Shown piece by piece: positions 8,200 to 16,750 of a stretch of 64,000 nucleotides of DNA (positions are counted from its first letter, which is position 1; each line of letters begins with the position of its first letter). Under the pieces are notes generated by a model. The model was not told the origin of the DNA and searched no databases. It saw only the letters and a program-made list of their open reading frames with translations. The position numbers were made by a program, and so were the translations under genes. Origin of the DNA: Pseudomonadota bacterium (GTDB lineage: Bacteria; Pseudomonadota; Alphaproteobacteria; Sphingomonadales; Sphingomonadaceae); contig JAFAFE010000001.1 in the NCBI GenBank assembly GCA_023423655.1, forward strand, positions 186,001 through 250,000. Reading direction: 5' to 3'.

Positions 8200-8247
8200 G
8201 GCCGGACGGCGGGGGGCTGCTTGCGTCATAAATATCCTCGTAAAGGC

Positions 8248-8985
8248 TTAGCTGAATAAAGTTCCGAGCCCGATGGCCGGGTCGACCCAGCCCTGATGCA
8301 TCATCTTTATTGCAACATAGAGAACGAGGAGCAGACCGACATAGCCGACCCACTTATAACGTTCGATGAGGCGCGCGAGGAAGTTTGCGGCAACGCCCAT
8401 CAGCGCCACGGCAAAGACCAGACCCACAATCATAATACCCGGATGGTCCTTCGCCGCGCCTGCAACCGCAAGCACATTGTCAAGGCTCATCGACACGTCG
8501 GCAACGCCCACGGCCCAAGCGGCAGCCCAGAAGCTTTTGGCGGGTTTGAGGCCGGAATCTTCGTCGCCTTCAATTTCCGGCGAGCCGGGCGATTCGCCAT
8601 GCTGGTCGCGCATTTCACGCCACATTTTCCAGCCCACCCACAAGAGCAGCAAGCCGCCCACAAAGATAAGGCCGACAATATTCATCAACTGCACCGCGAT
8701 CAGCGCGAAGATGATGCGCAATATGAGTGCGGCGACGACGCCCAGGATGATGACCTTGCGACGCTGTTCAGCCGGAAGTCCCGCCGCCAGCGCGCCGACG
8801 ATAATCGCATTGTCCGCTGCCAGCAGCAGATCGAGCCCGATGACGGTCAGAAACGTCCAGAAATTGGACGGTTCGGTAATATTGGCAAAATCATTGACGA
8901 TATGCTGCCAGATTTCGGCAGGACTGCCAAAACTGGGCGCGGCGGAAGCGGCCCCTGCCGCTAGCGCTAACCATTGTTCGATCAC
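8248..8985 (-). CDS. TerC-family (YjbE-type) integral membrane protein
   Basis: A protein of 245 residues with about seven hydrophobic helices. Two internally related motifs carry conserved acids: GLDLLLAADNAIIVGALAA near residue 50 and VGVADVSMSLDNVLAVAGAA near residue 160. These DN-containing repeats are the TerC hallmark and are thought to line a metal-ion path; relatives export manganese or calcium or are linked to tellurite resistance. The GTG at 8985 is chosen because AAGGAG sits 8 nt upstream; an upstream ATG at 9030 lacks this. Confidence 0.9.
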   Translation of the reverse strand: MIEQWLALAAGAASAAPSFGSPAEIWQHIVNDFANITEPSNFWTFLTVIGLDLLLAADNAIIVGALAAGLPAEQRRKVIILGVVAALILRIIFALIAVQLMNIVGLIFVGGLLLLWVGWKMWREMRDQHGESPGSPEIEGDEDSGLKPAKSFWAAAWAVGVADVSMSLDNVLAVAGAAKDHPGIMIVGLVFAVALMGVAANFLARLIERYKWVGYVGLLLVLYVAIKMMHQGWVDPAIGLGTLFS

Positions 8986-9059
8986 ACAAAAACTCCTTGG
9001 GTCGATGCGGGGGCGTTTATTGCCGCACACACTTTCATCGGGACAAGACTTTTCGCGGC

Positions 9060-9608
9060 TTATGGTTCCCGACGCAAGAGCCGTTCGCGCATAAATTCCA
9101 GCCTTTCAGCGACCGGTGCCAAGGGCAGATCGACCAGCCTGTAACCATAGGATTGCCAGGCTTTGGAAATGGCCGTGTCGCTCGCGACCGCTTCGTCCCA
9201 ACTCTGGATGCGTTCAGCATCGCCCGCATAAATCGCAGCCCAAGGCGGCGCGCGAAAAATCGGACCGGAATAGCGGCAGCTGCGACAGATATGGTCAAGC
9301 GCGGGCGGCACGGCGAGGCCCTCAACGCGCAAAAAGCCCGCAATATCCGCAAAGCCGCGGTCAAACAGGACGGGGCCGTCCATTGTTGCCGAAGCCTCCC
9401 ATGTCGCGCGCTGTGCATCGAGCATCGCTTTGGCAAAAGCGGCGGGCTTCTCTGCGCGCAAGTCCATCCCGCCGGGGGCTTGCAATATTGCGCGTGCGAC
9501 TTCGGGGAAAATGGTGAAACCGGCCTGTGCGGCGGCTTCCAGCAAGGTCGATTTGCCCGCCCCAGGTCCGCCGGTAATTACCGCACGGACCGGAGGAGGC
9601 TGGTTCAT
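9060..9608 (-). CDS. AAA-type P-loop ATPase/kinase-like protein
   Basis: A 182-residue protein with a Walker A motif GGPGAGKSTLL near residues 13-23 and a probable Walker B-like DRGFADI near residues 83-89. The pattern resembles the AAA_28/Ttd14-NadR-kinase-like group of small P-loop proteins. Two cysteines sit together in HICRSCRYSG. Substrate unknown. It follows rho with a 12-nt gap on the same strand, so it is probably co-transcribed from the rho promoter. Confidence 0.8.
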   Translation of the reverse strand: MNQPPPVRAVITGGPGAGKSTLLEAAAQAGFTIFPEVARAILQAPGGMDLRAEKPAAFAKAMLDAQRATWEASATMDGPVLFDRGFADIAGFLRVEGLAVPPALDHICRSCRYSGPIFRAPPWAAIYAGDAERIQSWDEAVASDTAISKAWQSYGYRLVDLPLAPVAERLEFMRERLLRREP

Positions 9609-9620
9609 CCGGGCGATGCC

Positions 9621-10877
9621 TTATTGGTTCATCGCGTCGAAGAAATCTTCGTTGGTCTTACTGTCCTTCATCTTGTCGAGCAGGAATTCCATCGCATCGA
9701 CGGTGCCCATCTGCATAAGGATACGGCGCAGCACCCACATTTTCGACAGCTTGTCCTTTTCGACCAGCAATTCTTCTTTGCGCGTGCCGGACTTGCCGAC
9801 ATCGAGCGCGGGGAAGATGCGCTTGTCCGCAACCTTGCGGTCGAGAACGATTTCCGAGTTGCCCGTGCCTTTGAATTCTTCAAAGATGACTTCATCCATG
9901 CGGCTGCCGGTATCAATCAGCGCGGTCGCGATGATGGAGAGCGAGCCGCCTTCTTCGATATTACGCGCCGCACCAAAGAAACGCTTGGGGCGTTGCAGCG
10001 CGTTCGCATCGACACCGCCAGTCAACACCTTGCCCGAAGAAGGAACAACGGTGTTGTAAGCACGGCCAAGGCGGGTGATGGAATCGAGCAGGATGACCAC
10101 ATCCTTTTTATGCTCGACCAGACGCTTGGCCTTTTCGATGACCATTTCGGCGACCTGCACGTGGCGGCTGGCGGGTTCGTCAAAAGTCGAGCTGATCACT
10201 TCGCCATTCACCGACCGCTGCATGTCGGTGACTTCCTCCGGACGCTCGTCGATGAGGAGGACCATGAGGAAGACTTCGGGATGGTTTTCGGTAATCGCGC
10301 GAGCGATATTTTGCAGCAGCACGGTTTTACCCGTGCGCGGCGGCGCGACGATCAACGCGCGCTGGCCTTTACCTTGCGGCGAGACAAGGTCGATGACGCG
10401 GGCGGACTTGTCCTTTTGCGTCGGATCGACCGTATCAAGCACCAGCTTGCTGTCGGGATAGAGCGGCGTGAGGTTATCGAAATTAACCCGGTGACGCACG
10501 GCATCGGGATCGTCAAAATTGACCGCGGTAAGCTTGGTCAGCGCGAAATAGCGTTCGCCATCTTTCGGCCCACGAATTTCGCCTTCGACCGTATCACCGG
10601 TGCGCAGGCCATATTTGCGGACCTGGTTGGGCGACACATAAATATCGTCGGGACCGGCAAGATAATTGGCTTCGGGCGAGCGCAGGAAGCCGAAACCGTC
10701 CTGCAGCACCTCAATCGTGCCAAGCCCCATAATCTGTTCGCCATCTTCGGAAAGTTCCTTCAAGATTGCGAACATCAAATCCTGTTTGCGCAAGGTCGAT
10801 GCGCCTTCGACCCCCAATTCCTCGGCCATTTCGACCAATTCTGCGGGGGTTTTCTTTTTCAGTTCTTTTAAATGCAT
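9621..10877 (-). CDS. rho: Transcription termination factor Rho
   Basis: A 418-residue protein matching Rho throughout: N-terminal helical Rho-N domain ([22 protein letters not shown]), cold-shock-like RNA-binding part ([23 protein letters not shown]), Walker [13 protein letters not shown], Walker B region [16 protein letters not shown], and the Q/R-loop area in the C-terminal third. It forms the hexameric helicase that terminates transcription. The length is standard. Rho near hemE/oriC is a recurrent alphaproteobacterial arrangement. Confidence 0.98.
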   Translation of the reverse strand: MHLKELKKKTPAELVEMAEELGVEGASTLRKQDLMFAILKELSEDGEQIMGLGTIEVLQDGFGFLRSPEANYLAGPDDIYVSPNQVRKYGLRTGDTVEGEIRGPKDGERYFALTKLTAVNFDDPDAVRHRVNFDNLTPLYPDSKLVLDTVDPTQKDKSARVIDLVSPQGKGQRALIVAPPRTGKTVLLQNIARAITENHPEVFLMVLLIDERPEEVTDMQRSVNGEVISSTFDEPASRHVQVAEMVIEKAKRLVEHKKDVVILLDSITRLGRAYNTVVPSSGKVLTGGVDANALQRPKRFFGAARNIEEGGSLSIIATALIDTGSRMDEVIFEEFKGTGNSEIVLDRKVADKRIFPALDVGKSGTRKEELLVEKDKLSKMWVLRRILMQMGTVDAMEFLLDKMKDSKTNEDFFDAMNQ

Positions 10878-11136
10878 AAATATGTTTCCGGTTGGAAAAG
10901 GGGGATAGTCGGGATCAAAACCGGCGCGTCCGCCATAATGAGGGGGGAGCGCGCTTCCTTAGTTCATGTGAACCTGTTGCGGGCCAAAAAGGGCCAGCGA
11001 TCCACGACACGCACAGGACGTGCGATGGCAAGGATTTACGCGGTTAGCCGGGCCAAGTCAATTCGGCGTCTCTCCGGCGCGCGGCACGGTTCCCTGCCCA
11101 TAAGACAGGCTTCACCGCGCAAAGGACCGGATGTGC

Positions 11137-11541
11137 TTATTTTTTCGGCGGTGCAGGCGGTGCGACTGGCGGAGTGGGGCGCGCATCGATTGCAGCGCCA
11201 TCGGTCTGCATCCTCTGGCCCAGCGCGATCATCTGTTTGCCGCAACGGTCGGAATGTTGGCCCAATAACTCGCGCTGGGGCAGGAGCCGCCGCACATTGG
11301 CGGCAATATCCGTTCCCGGAGCCAAAGCATCAATCCTCCCATAATAATAGCCGAGCGCGCCGGACATACCGGCTTGTTTGGCTTGATCTTTTTGCGCCGC
11401 CCCGACGAGCAGCACAATGGTCAGGCATTGCAAATGCTGCTCTACCGTTTCGCGCCCCTGATTGCTTGCCGGATTAACAGGTGCCGGCGCAACCGGCGCC
11501 TGCGCCAGCGCCGCTGCCAACACAAATGCGGAAAAAACCAT
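11137..11541 (-). CDS. Exported protein of unknown function
   Basis: A 134-residue protein with a short signal peptide (MVFSAFVLAAALAQAP) and a predicted helical mature part holding two cysteines (HLQCLTIV and SDRCGKQM) that could form a disulfide in the periplasm. The C-terminus is Pro/Ala-rich and ends PKK. No family recognised. Single gene between rho and the divergent phospholipase-D-like gene. Confidence 0.6.
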   Translation of the reverse strand: MVFSAFVLAAALAQAPVAPAPVNPASNQGRETVEQHLQCLTIVLLVGAAQKDQAKQAGMSGALGYYYGRIDALAPGTDIAANVRRLLPQRELLGQHSDRCGKQMIALGQRMQTDGAAIDARPTPPVAPPAPPKK

Positions 11542-11689
11542 GTCCCCCTATCCCTTCGAATAGCCCCTCTTTGATGGGGGAGTGTGACAGATTGCGGCGG
11601 GAGGTCAATGCACGCTACAGGACGTGCCACCGCTGCGCTCACATGCACCGGTTGACAGAGAGCGGCGAAGCGCGCGATGGCTTGGCGGG

Positions 11690-13237
11690 ATGAAGCGCAT
11701 CATGATGATTTTATTCGGCATAATCGCGGGCCTGATAATCGCGCTGCTGGTGTTGCGGCTGGCTTTTCCATTGCCCGACCGCTCCTCTATCCGCGCCAGC
11801 CATGCGCTCGCGCCGCCTGACAAGGGCTTGCTCGTCGGGCATATTGCCGACCTTCAACAGGCCCATCCCGGAAAATCGGGTGTCATTCCCTTGACCGAAG
11901 GCAATGACGCGCTGGCCAGCCGCTTGGCGCTCGCCCGCATGGCAACGCGGTCGATTGATGTGCAATATTATATCTGGAAGGATGATATTTCGGGTCGCTT
12001 GCTGCTCGGCGCGTTGATGGAGGCGGCCAATCGCGGTGTGCGGGTGCGGCTTTTGCTCGACGATAATGGCATAACCGGCCTTGATGCCGACCTTGCCGCG
12101 CTCGACCGTCTGCCCAATTTCGAGGTGCGGCTATTCAACCCCTCGACCGTGCGCTCGCCCAAAATGCTCGGCTTTGCCTATGATTTTTTCCGCATGAACC
12201 GGCGGATGCACAATAAGGCGTTTATCGTTGACGGCAGCGCGGCGATTATCGGCGGGCGCAATATCGGGGACGAATATTTCCGCATCGGCGATGAAAGCTT
12301 TTTCCTCGATCTGGATGTGATCGGACTGGGACCGGTGGTGCGCGATACCGCGGCTTTGTTCGACCGCTATTGGAACAGCCTGTCGGTCTATCCGCTCGCG
12401 CTGATCGTCAAGGATGACAGCCGCACCCCCGCCGACATTGCCGCCAAAGCGCGGGCGGCGGCGGCCAGTCCAGCCACCGCCACCCTCGTCAAACGCTATG
12501 GCACAAGCGCGGAAGGGTTGGAGCGCGATGCGATACCGGTCGAATGGACCGATGTGCAATTATTCGCCGATGATCCGGCCAAAGGCTTGGGTCAGGCGCG
12601 CGGCGATATGTTGATGGTGACGCGGCTGGAAAAGGTGCTGACCACCGCAAAATCGCGCGTCGACCTTGTATCCGCTTATTTCATCCCCGGCCCCAAAGGC
12701 GCGGAAATGGCGGCGGAGCGCGCGCGGCAGGGTGTGCGCTTCCGCATCCTCACCAACGCTTATACCACCACCGACGTCAAACTCGTCCATTCAGGCTATA
12801 TCAAATATCGCAAAGCCTTGATCGAAGCGGGGGTACAATTATTCGAATTGAAACCCGGCACCGCGCCGACCGCCGGAAAACCGGGCAGTTTAGCGGGCTC
12901 GTCGAGCGCCAGCCTCCATGCCAAAAGCTTTGCCATGGATGATGCGCACATCTTTATCGGATCGTTCAATTTCGATCCGCGCTCGGCGCATCTTAACTGC
13001 GAAATGGGCTTTCTGATTGATAGCCCGACGCTCGCGCGGCAAATGCGCGAAGGCTTTGACAAGCAAATCCTTTATGCCAGCTACCAGCCGCAAATCGGGC
13101 CGGACGGGGCGATGATCTGGAAAGACCATGAAGCCGATGGCAGCGTTGAAACGCTCAGTCCCGAACCCGGCACCACCGGATTTGACCGGTTTTTGATGCG
13201 CGTGATGGGCTGGTTTCCGATCGAACGCTGGCTCTAA
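11690..13237 (+). CDS. Phospholipase D/cardiolipin synthase-like protein
   Basis: About 515 residues: an N-terminal membrane anchor (about residues 4-25), then two PLD domains with paired HKD motifs, HNKAFIVDG near residue 174 followed by IIGGRN, and HAKSFAMDD near residue 410 followed by IGSFNFDPRS. This two-motif layout fits enzymes of the cardiolipin synthase/YmdC-ClsC group acting on phospholipids at the membrane; substrate not provable here. The ATG at 11690 is chosen because it starts the anchor. It overlaps the 3' end of convergent hemJ by 4 nt. Confidence 0.88.
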   Translation: MKRIMMILFGIIAGLIIALLVLRLAFPLPDRSSIRASHALAPPDKGLLVGHIADLQQAHPGKSGVIPLTEGNDALASRLALARMATRSIDVQYYIWKDDISGRLLLGALMEAANRGVRVRLLLDDNGITGLDADLAALDRLPNFEVRLFNPSTVRSPKMLGFAYDFFRMNRRMHNKAFIVDGSAAIIGGRNIGDEYFRIGDESFFLDLDVIGLGPVVRDTAALFDRYWNSLSVYPLALIVKDDSRTPADIAAKARAAAASPATATLVKRYGTSAEGLERDAIPVEWTDVQLFADDPAKGLGQARGDMLMVTRLEKVLTTAKSRVDLVSAYFIPGPKGAEMAAERARQGVRFRILTNAYTTTDVKLVHSGYIKYRKALIEAGVQLFELKPGTAPTAGKPGSLAGSSSASLHAKSFAMDDAHIFIGSFNFDPRSAHLNCEMGFLIDSPTLARQMREGFDKQILYASYQPQIGPDGAMIWKDHEADGSVETLSPEPGTTGFDRFLMRVMGWFPIERWL

Positions 13238-13677
13238 AAGGGCCGGACGACCACCAGAATGACGGTGACCACCGCAATCAGCCCCGGAATTTCATTCCAC
13301 ATGCGCAATTTTTTCTCGCTAAATTTGCGCTCGCCGCGTTTCAACGCCTTGGCATAGCGCACAATCCAGCCATGATAGGCGCTAAGCACCAGCACGAATA
13401 ATAATTTGGCGTGGAACCAGCCGTCGCTCCACAGATTGAGATGCGCGGCGAGCATCAGCCCCAGCACCCATACAAGGATGATGGACGGCATCAGGATGAT
13501 TTTGCGCAGCCGCTCGTTACGCTCGTTCCACAGCGCATCTTCCGGCGAGCCTGCCGCGCTTTGCTGTTGATAGACAAAGAAGCGCGGCATCATGAACAGG
13601 CCGGCCATGAGGAAAATAACAAAGATGATGTGCGCGGCTTTTATCCACAGATAGGCCGACCCCAAAAATCCTGTCAT
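13234..13677 (-). CDS. hemJ: Protoporphyrinogen oxidase HemJ
   Basis: A 147-residue membrane protein with four hydrophobic helices. The conserved histidine of KAAHIIFVIFLMAGLFMMPRFFVY near residue 16 and the second-half pattern DGWFHAKLLFVLVLSAYHGW match HemJ, the haem-dependent enzyme converting protoporphyrinogen IX to protoporphyrin IX. It follows hemE by 30 nt on the same strand, so two haem-synthesis steps are co-encoded next to oriC. Confidence 0.92.
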   Translation of the reverse strand: MTGFLGSAYLWIKAAHIIFVIFLMAGLFMMPRFFVYQQQSAAGSPEDALWNERNERLRKIILMPSIILVWVLGLMLAAHLNLWSDGWFHAKLLFVLVLSAYHGWIVRYAKALKRGERKFSEKKLRMWNEIPGLIAVVTVILVVVRPF

Positions 13678-13707
13678 TGTTGTCCTCCTGTTCGCGGTGC
13701 GCGCGGC

Positions 13708-14757
13708 TTAGCCTGCGCTGCGCACGCTTTGCACCAGCGCATCGACATGCGCAATCGGCGTATCCTTGTCGATGCCGTGTCCCAGATTGAAAATATGCGG
13801 ACGGCCTTCAAAACTGGAGAGAATATGATCGACCGCGCGGGTCAATTCCGCGCCGCCTGCCATCAAGGCCAGCGGGTCGAGATTGCCCTGCACCGGAAGG
13901 CCGGACGGCAAAATCCTGTTTGCCCAGACCGGATCAACGGTTTCATCAAGGCCGAGCGCATCGACGCCGGTGCCTTCGACATAGGCCAGCAATTTACCGC
14001 CCGCGCCTTTGGGAAAACCGATGATCACCGCATCGGGATGGCGTGCGCGCAATTTATCCACAATCGCGCGGTTGGGGGCGATCACCCAGCGGTCAAATTG
14101 CGCGGGCGACAGGCTGCCCGCCCAGCTATCGAACAGTTGCACCGCATCCGCGCCCGCTTCAATCTGGCCGCTAAGATAATCGAACGAAATATCGACAATC
14201 GCGTCGATCAGCGCCTGGAAGCGCGAGGCGTCTTCATAAGCCATGCGCCGCGTGACGCCTTGGTCCTTACTGCCCTCGCCATTCACCATATAGGTCGCAA
14301 CGGTCCAGGGACTGCCTGCAAAGCCCAACATGGTCTGGTCGGGGGCCAAAGCTGCTTTCACCTGCCGCACTGTCTCATAGACCGGTTCAAACCGCTCCAG
14401 CACCGGCGTCAGATCTTCGAGCCGCGCATCGGCAAGCCGCGGCGACAGATGCGGACCTTCGCCAGCGAGGAACTGCAAATGCTGCCCCATTGCGTGCGGC
14501 ACGATCAAAATGTCGGAAAACAGGATGGCCGCATCAAAATCAAAACGGCGTAGCGGCTGGAGCGTGACCTCAGCGGCGGCGGCGCTGTCATAGACCAGAT
14601 CGAGAAATCCGCCTTTTTCGGCACGCAATGCGCGATATTCGGGCAGATAGCGCCCCGCTTGCCGCATCATCCACATCGGTTTCCCCCCGCGCGGATGGGG
14701 CCGGAGAGCGCCTTGAAGCGCGGCAAGAAGCGGTTTGGTCGGATGAGGATCAGGCAT
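13708..14757 (-). CDS. hemE: Uroporphyrinogen decarboxylase
   Basis: A 349-residue protein with the UroD signature GGKPMWMMRQAGRYLPEYR near residues 24-42 (the arginines bind substrate carboxylates), AILFSDILIVPHAMG around residues 75-90 with the catalytic aspartate, and GFAGSPWTVATYMVNG near 145. It decarboxylates uroporphyrinogen III to coproporphyrinogen III in the cytoplasm. The length is typical. hemE beside the origin is a known alphaproteobacterial landmark (Caulobacter), supporting the oriC call just upstream. Confidence 0.97.
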   Translation of the reverse strand: MPDPHPTKPLLAALQGALRPHPRGGKPMWMMRQAGRYLPEYRALRAEKGGFLDLVYDSAAAAEVTLQPLRRFDFDAAILFSDILIVPHAMGQHLQFLAGEGPHLSPRLADARLEDLTPVLERFEPVYETVRQVKAALAPDQTMLGFAGSPWTVATYMVNGEGSKDQGVTRRMAYEDASRFQALIDAIVDISFDYLSGQIEAGADAVQLFDSWAGSLSPAQFDRWVIAPNRAIVDKLRARHPDAVIIGFPKGAGGKLLAYVEGTGVDALGLDETVDPVWANRILPSGLPVQGNLDPLALMAGGAELTRAVDHILSSFEGRPHIFNLGHGIDKDTPIAHVDALVQSVRSAG

Positions 14758-15004
14758 AGCCCCGCCCGCTAAGCCGAACCGTCCGGAAAGTCAAAAGCCT
14801 GTCCGGTCAATGACGGGGCCATTCCGGCGCTTTCACGGGCGGGCGCACCCTCTCCACTCTCCCCATAATAATATATTTATATATAAGATTGTTGAATCTT
14901 GTTGGGGGGAGGGGAGTCGGGGATAAGCTCTGGCTGCCGCTTTTATCCAAAGCTTGCCATCTGCAGATCCGCACATATTTGGGGAGTCGGAAAATCCATC
15001 CTCC

Positions 15005-15013
15005 TTATCCACA
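15005..15013 (+). promoter_or_regulatory. DnaA box (perfect TTATCCACA)
   Basis: Exact match to the high-affinity DnaA consensus. It is followed 3 nt later by an inverted variant TGTGGGTAA at 15017-15025, making a close back-to-back pair. Confidence 0.85.
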
Positions 15014-15036
15014 GCCTGTGGGTAAGTGCGCGCGCC

Positions 15037-15045
15037 TGTGGATAA
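15037..15045 (-). promoter_or_regulatory. DnaA box (perfect, minus strand)
   Basis: TGTGGATAA on the plus strand is TTATCCACA on the minus strand. It is third in the 41-nt cluster 15005-15045. Confidence 0.85.
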
Positions 15046-15129
15046 GCCTGTCGACCAACAGGCCGGTAACGGGCATCAAATAGCATCCCCGATTCCGCCC
15101 CCCGGCCTGCCCAAGAGTCGTCCCCCATT

Positions 15130-15138
15130 TTATCCACA
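15130..15138 (+). promoter_or_regulatory. DnaA box (perfect TTATCCACA)
   Basis: Exact consensus, 84 nt downstream of the main cluster. A weaker box TTATCCAAA lies at 14943-14951 on the AT-rich side. Confidence 0.8.
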
Positions 15139-15275
15139 GGCCCGAACTTACCCCCTGAACCGCAGGATTTGATCGGACATCATCGCCATGGTATCCAAGC
15201 CATACCCGGCAGGACCGGAACTTTAATCGAAAAGGACCGGAAGCCATGGGAACGTCCAAAAAATCGGACCGCTAA

Positions 15276-15307
15276 GCCGCAACATAGTTTTCAAATCATG
15301 TTGCGGC
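15276..15307. repeat. Perfect 10-bp inverted repeat before the exporter gene
   Basis: GCCGCAACAT at 15276-15285 and ATGTTGCGGC at 15298-15307, separated by 12 nt. No T-run follows. It ends 92 nt before the CmlA/FloR-like start codon, so it could be an operator or leader hairpin for that gene, or an origin-side element. Confidence 0.6.
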
Positions 15308-15399
15308 AGTCTGTTGACCGGATCTATTTTTCCATAAAACCTATCCTATAGCGCGCAGGCCGCCGTGAAAATGCCCTTCATTTGAACGGATGGATAATC

Positions 15400-16596
15400 A
15401 TGCCTGCCAAAAACGACCGGCTGTGGACATACAGCCTGCCTGTCGCGCTGCTTTTGCTTGCGCCCTTCAACATTCTTGCCTCGCTCGGAATGGACATTTA
15501 TTTGCCCGTGGTTCCGATGATGCCCGCAATATTGAGCACAACGCCCGATATTATCCAACTCACCCTCAGCCTCTATATGGTGATGTTGGGCGTCGGACAG
15601 ATATTGTTCGGCACCTTGTCCGATCATATTGGCCGCCGCCCCGTTCTGATTGGCGGGGTTGTGCTTTTTGCGGTTGCGTCTCTTGGCCTGGCCTTCAGCA
15701 AAAGCGCGCTGTTATTTGTCCTCTTGCGGTTGGTGCAAGCGACCGGTGCATCCGCGATGCTGGTCGCCATGTTTGCAACCATCCGCGATGTTTATGCCGA
15801 TAAGCCCGAAAGCAACAGCATCTATGGCCTGATGAACGCGATGTTGGCCTTTGTGCCTGCAATCGGTCCCGTCGTCGGCGCATTGCTTGTCGCGCATTTC
15901 GGCTGGCCGTCAGTGTTTATAACCTTGGCCGTGCCAGCTTTGGTGCTGGGAGTGATTGCGCACCCGCTTTGGCCCGAAACACGCGATAGTGCGTCCCGAA
16001 CAGAGCGCCCCGACTATCGCCTCTTGCTGCGCAACCGGCCTTTCTGGTCTTATACGCTGGCGTTCGGGACGGCGATGGGCGCATTTTTTGTGTTTTTCTC
16101 CATCGCGCCGGTCTTATTGGTCGATAAAGCCGGATATTCCGGCCTTGGGTTCAGCCTCGTCTTTGCAAGCGTTGCGCTGGTGATGATCGCCGCCACAAAA
16201 TTGATGCAAAACCATTTTCTTGTATGGGGCAATCGGGAGAGCGTGGTGCGCGGTATGGCGCTGATGGCGGTTGGCGCACTATTATTGACGGCGGGGCAGC
16301 TTTATATGCGCCCGTCTTTCTGGTCCTTCATCGTGCCGATGTGGGTGGTCGCGGTCGGCATTGTGATAACCGCGTCAGTCACCGCCAATGGCGCGCTCAA
16401 GGATTTCGGCGCGATGGCGGGCGCAGCGGTTGCGCTACATTTCTGCATCCAGAGCCTCATCGTCGGGCTGGTCGGGACGGGAGCCATTATGCTGTTCGGC
16501 CATGACAAGGCTTGGCCCTTAATTGCCTATATCGGCGTCATGGCGTCAGCGACGCTTTATGCGATGTACCGCTTGAAAAAGGCTGAAACAGGATGA
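15400..16596 (+). CDS. MFS drug exporter, CmlA/FloR-like
   Basis: A 398-residue, roughly 12-helix major facilitator of the Bcr/CmlA drug:H+ antiporter group. The N-terminal region is strikingly like chloramphenicol exporters CmlA/FloR: LLASLGMD-type start (LASLGMDIYLPVVP), IQLTLSLYMVM, motif A GTLSDHIGRRPVLIGG, the antiporter stretch RLVQATGASAMLVAMFATIRD, and FFVFFSIAPVLL in the second half. The similarity is from memory of the family; whether it moves phenicols is untested. The ATG at 15400 reproduces the family start (M-x-x-KN-x-x-W-x-YSL); an in-frame start 6 codons upstream is less likely. Confidence 0.88.
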   Translation: MPAKNDRLWTYSLPVALLLLAPFNILASLGMDIYLPVVPMMPAILSTTPDIIQLTLSLYMVMLGVGQILFGTLSDHIGRRPVLIGGVVLFAVASLGLAFSKSALLFVLLRLVQATGASAMLVAMFATIRDVYADKPESNSIYGLMNAMLAFVPAIGPVVGALLVAHFGWPSVFITLAVPALVLGVIAHPLWPETRDSASRTERPDYRLLLRNRPFWSYTLAFGTAMGAFFVFFSIAPVLLVDKAGYSGLGFSLVFASVALVMIAATKLMQNHFLVWGNRESVVRGMALMAVGALLLTAGQLYMRPSFWSFIVPMWVVAVGIVITASVTANGALKDFGAMAGAAVALHFCIQSLIVGLVGTGAIMLFGHDKAWPLIAYIGVMASATLYAMYRLKKAETG

Positions 16597-16750
16597 GCAG
16601 CGCGTGAAAATAGTCCGGCGGAGCGGCGGGCTTGGCGGCCTGCCGCTTCGCCCTGTTGCGCGTATGTTGCGGCCATGTTGCACTTGCATCCCTGCCATTT
16701 CCTTCCCTCAAACGATTCGTCCTGTTTTTTAGAATAAGGAGAAGAGGCGC

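Larger units (their letters stand above)
14864..15175. other. Candidate chromosomal origin of replication (oriC)
   Basis: Lies in the 640-nt gene-free stretch upstream of hemE. It has an AT-rich tract at about 14865-14900 (including a 6-bp-arm hairpin AAGATT-GTTG-AATCTT at 14885-14900) as a plausible unwinding element. To its right lie DnaA boxes at 14943-14951 (one mismatch), 15005-15013, 15017-15025 (one mismatch), 15037-15045 and 15130-15138. Genes on the two sides mostly point away from it, and ppsR-maf-aroE-coaE-dnaQ and mnmG-rsmG-parAB are nearby, as around other alphaproteobacterial origins. The exact boundaries are inferred. Confidence 0.85.

Noticed and set aside
8997..10871. 624-codon plus-strand reading frame antisense to rho
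   Set aside because: It lies exactly over rho and the ATPase gene; it has no recognisable motifs and follows from GC-rich codon use on the other strand.
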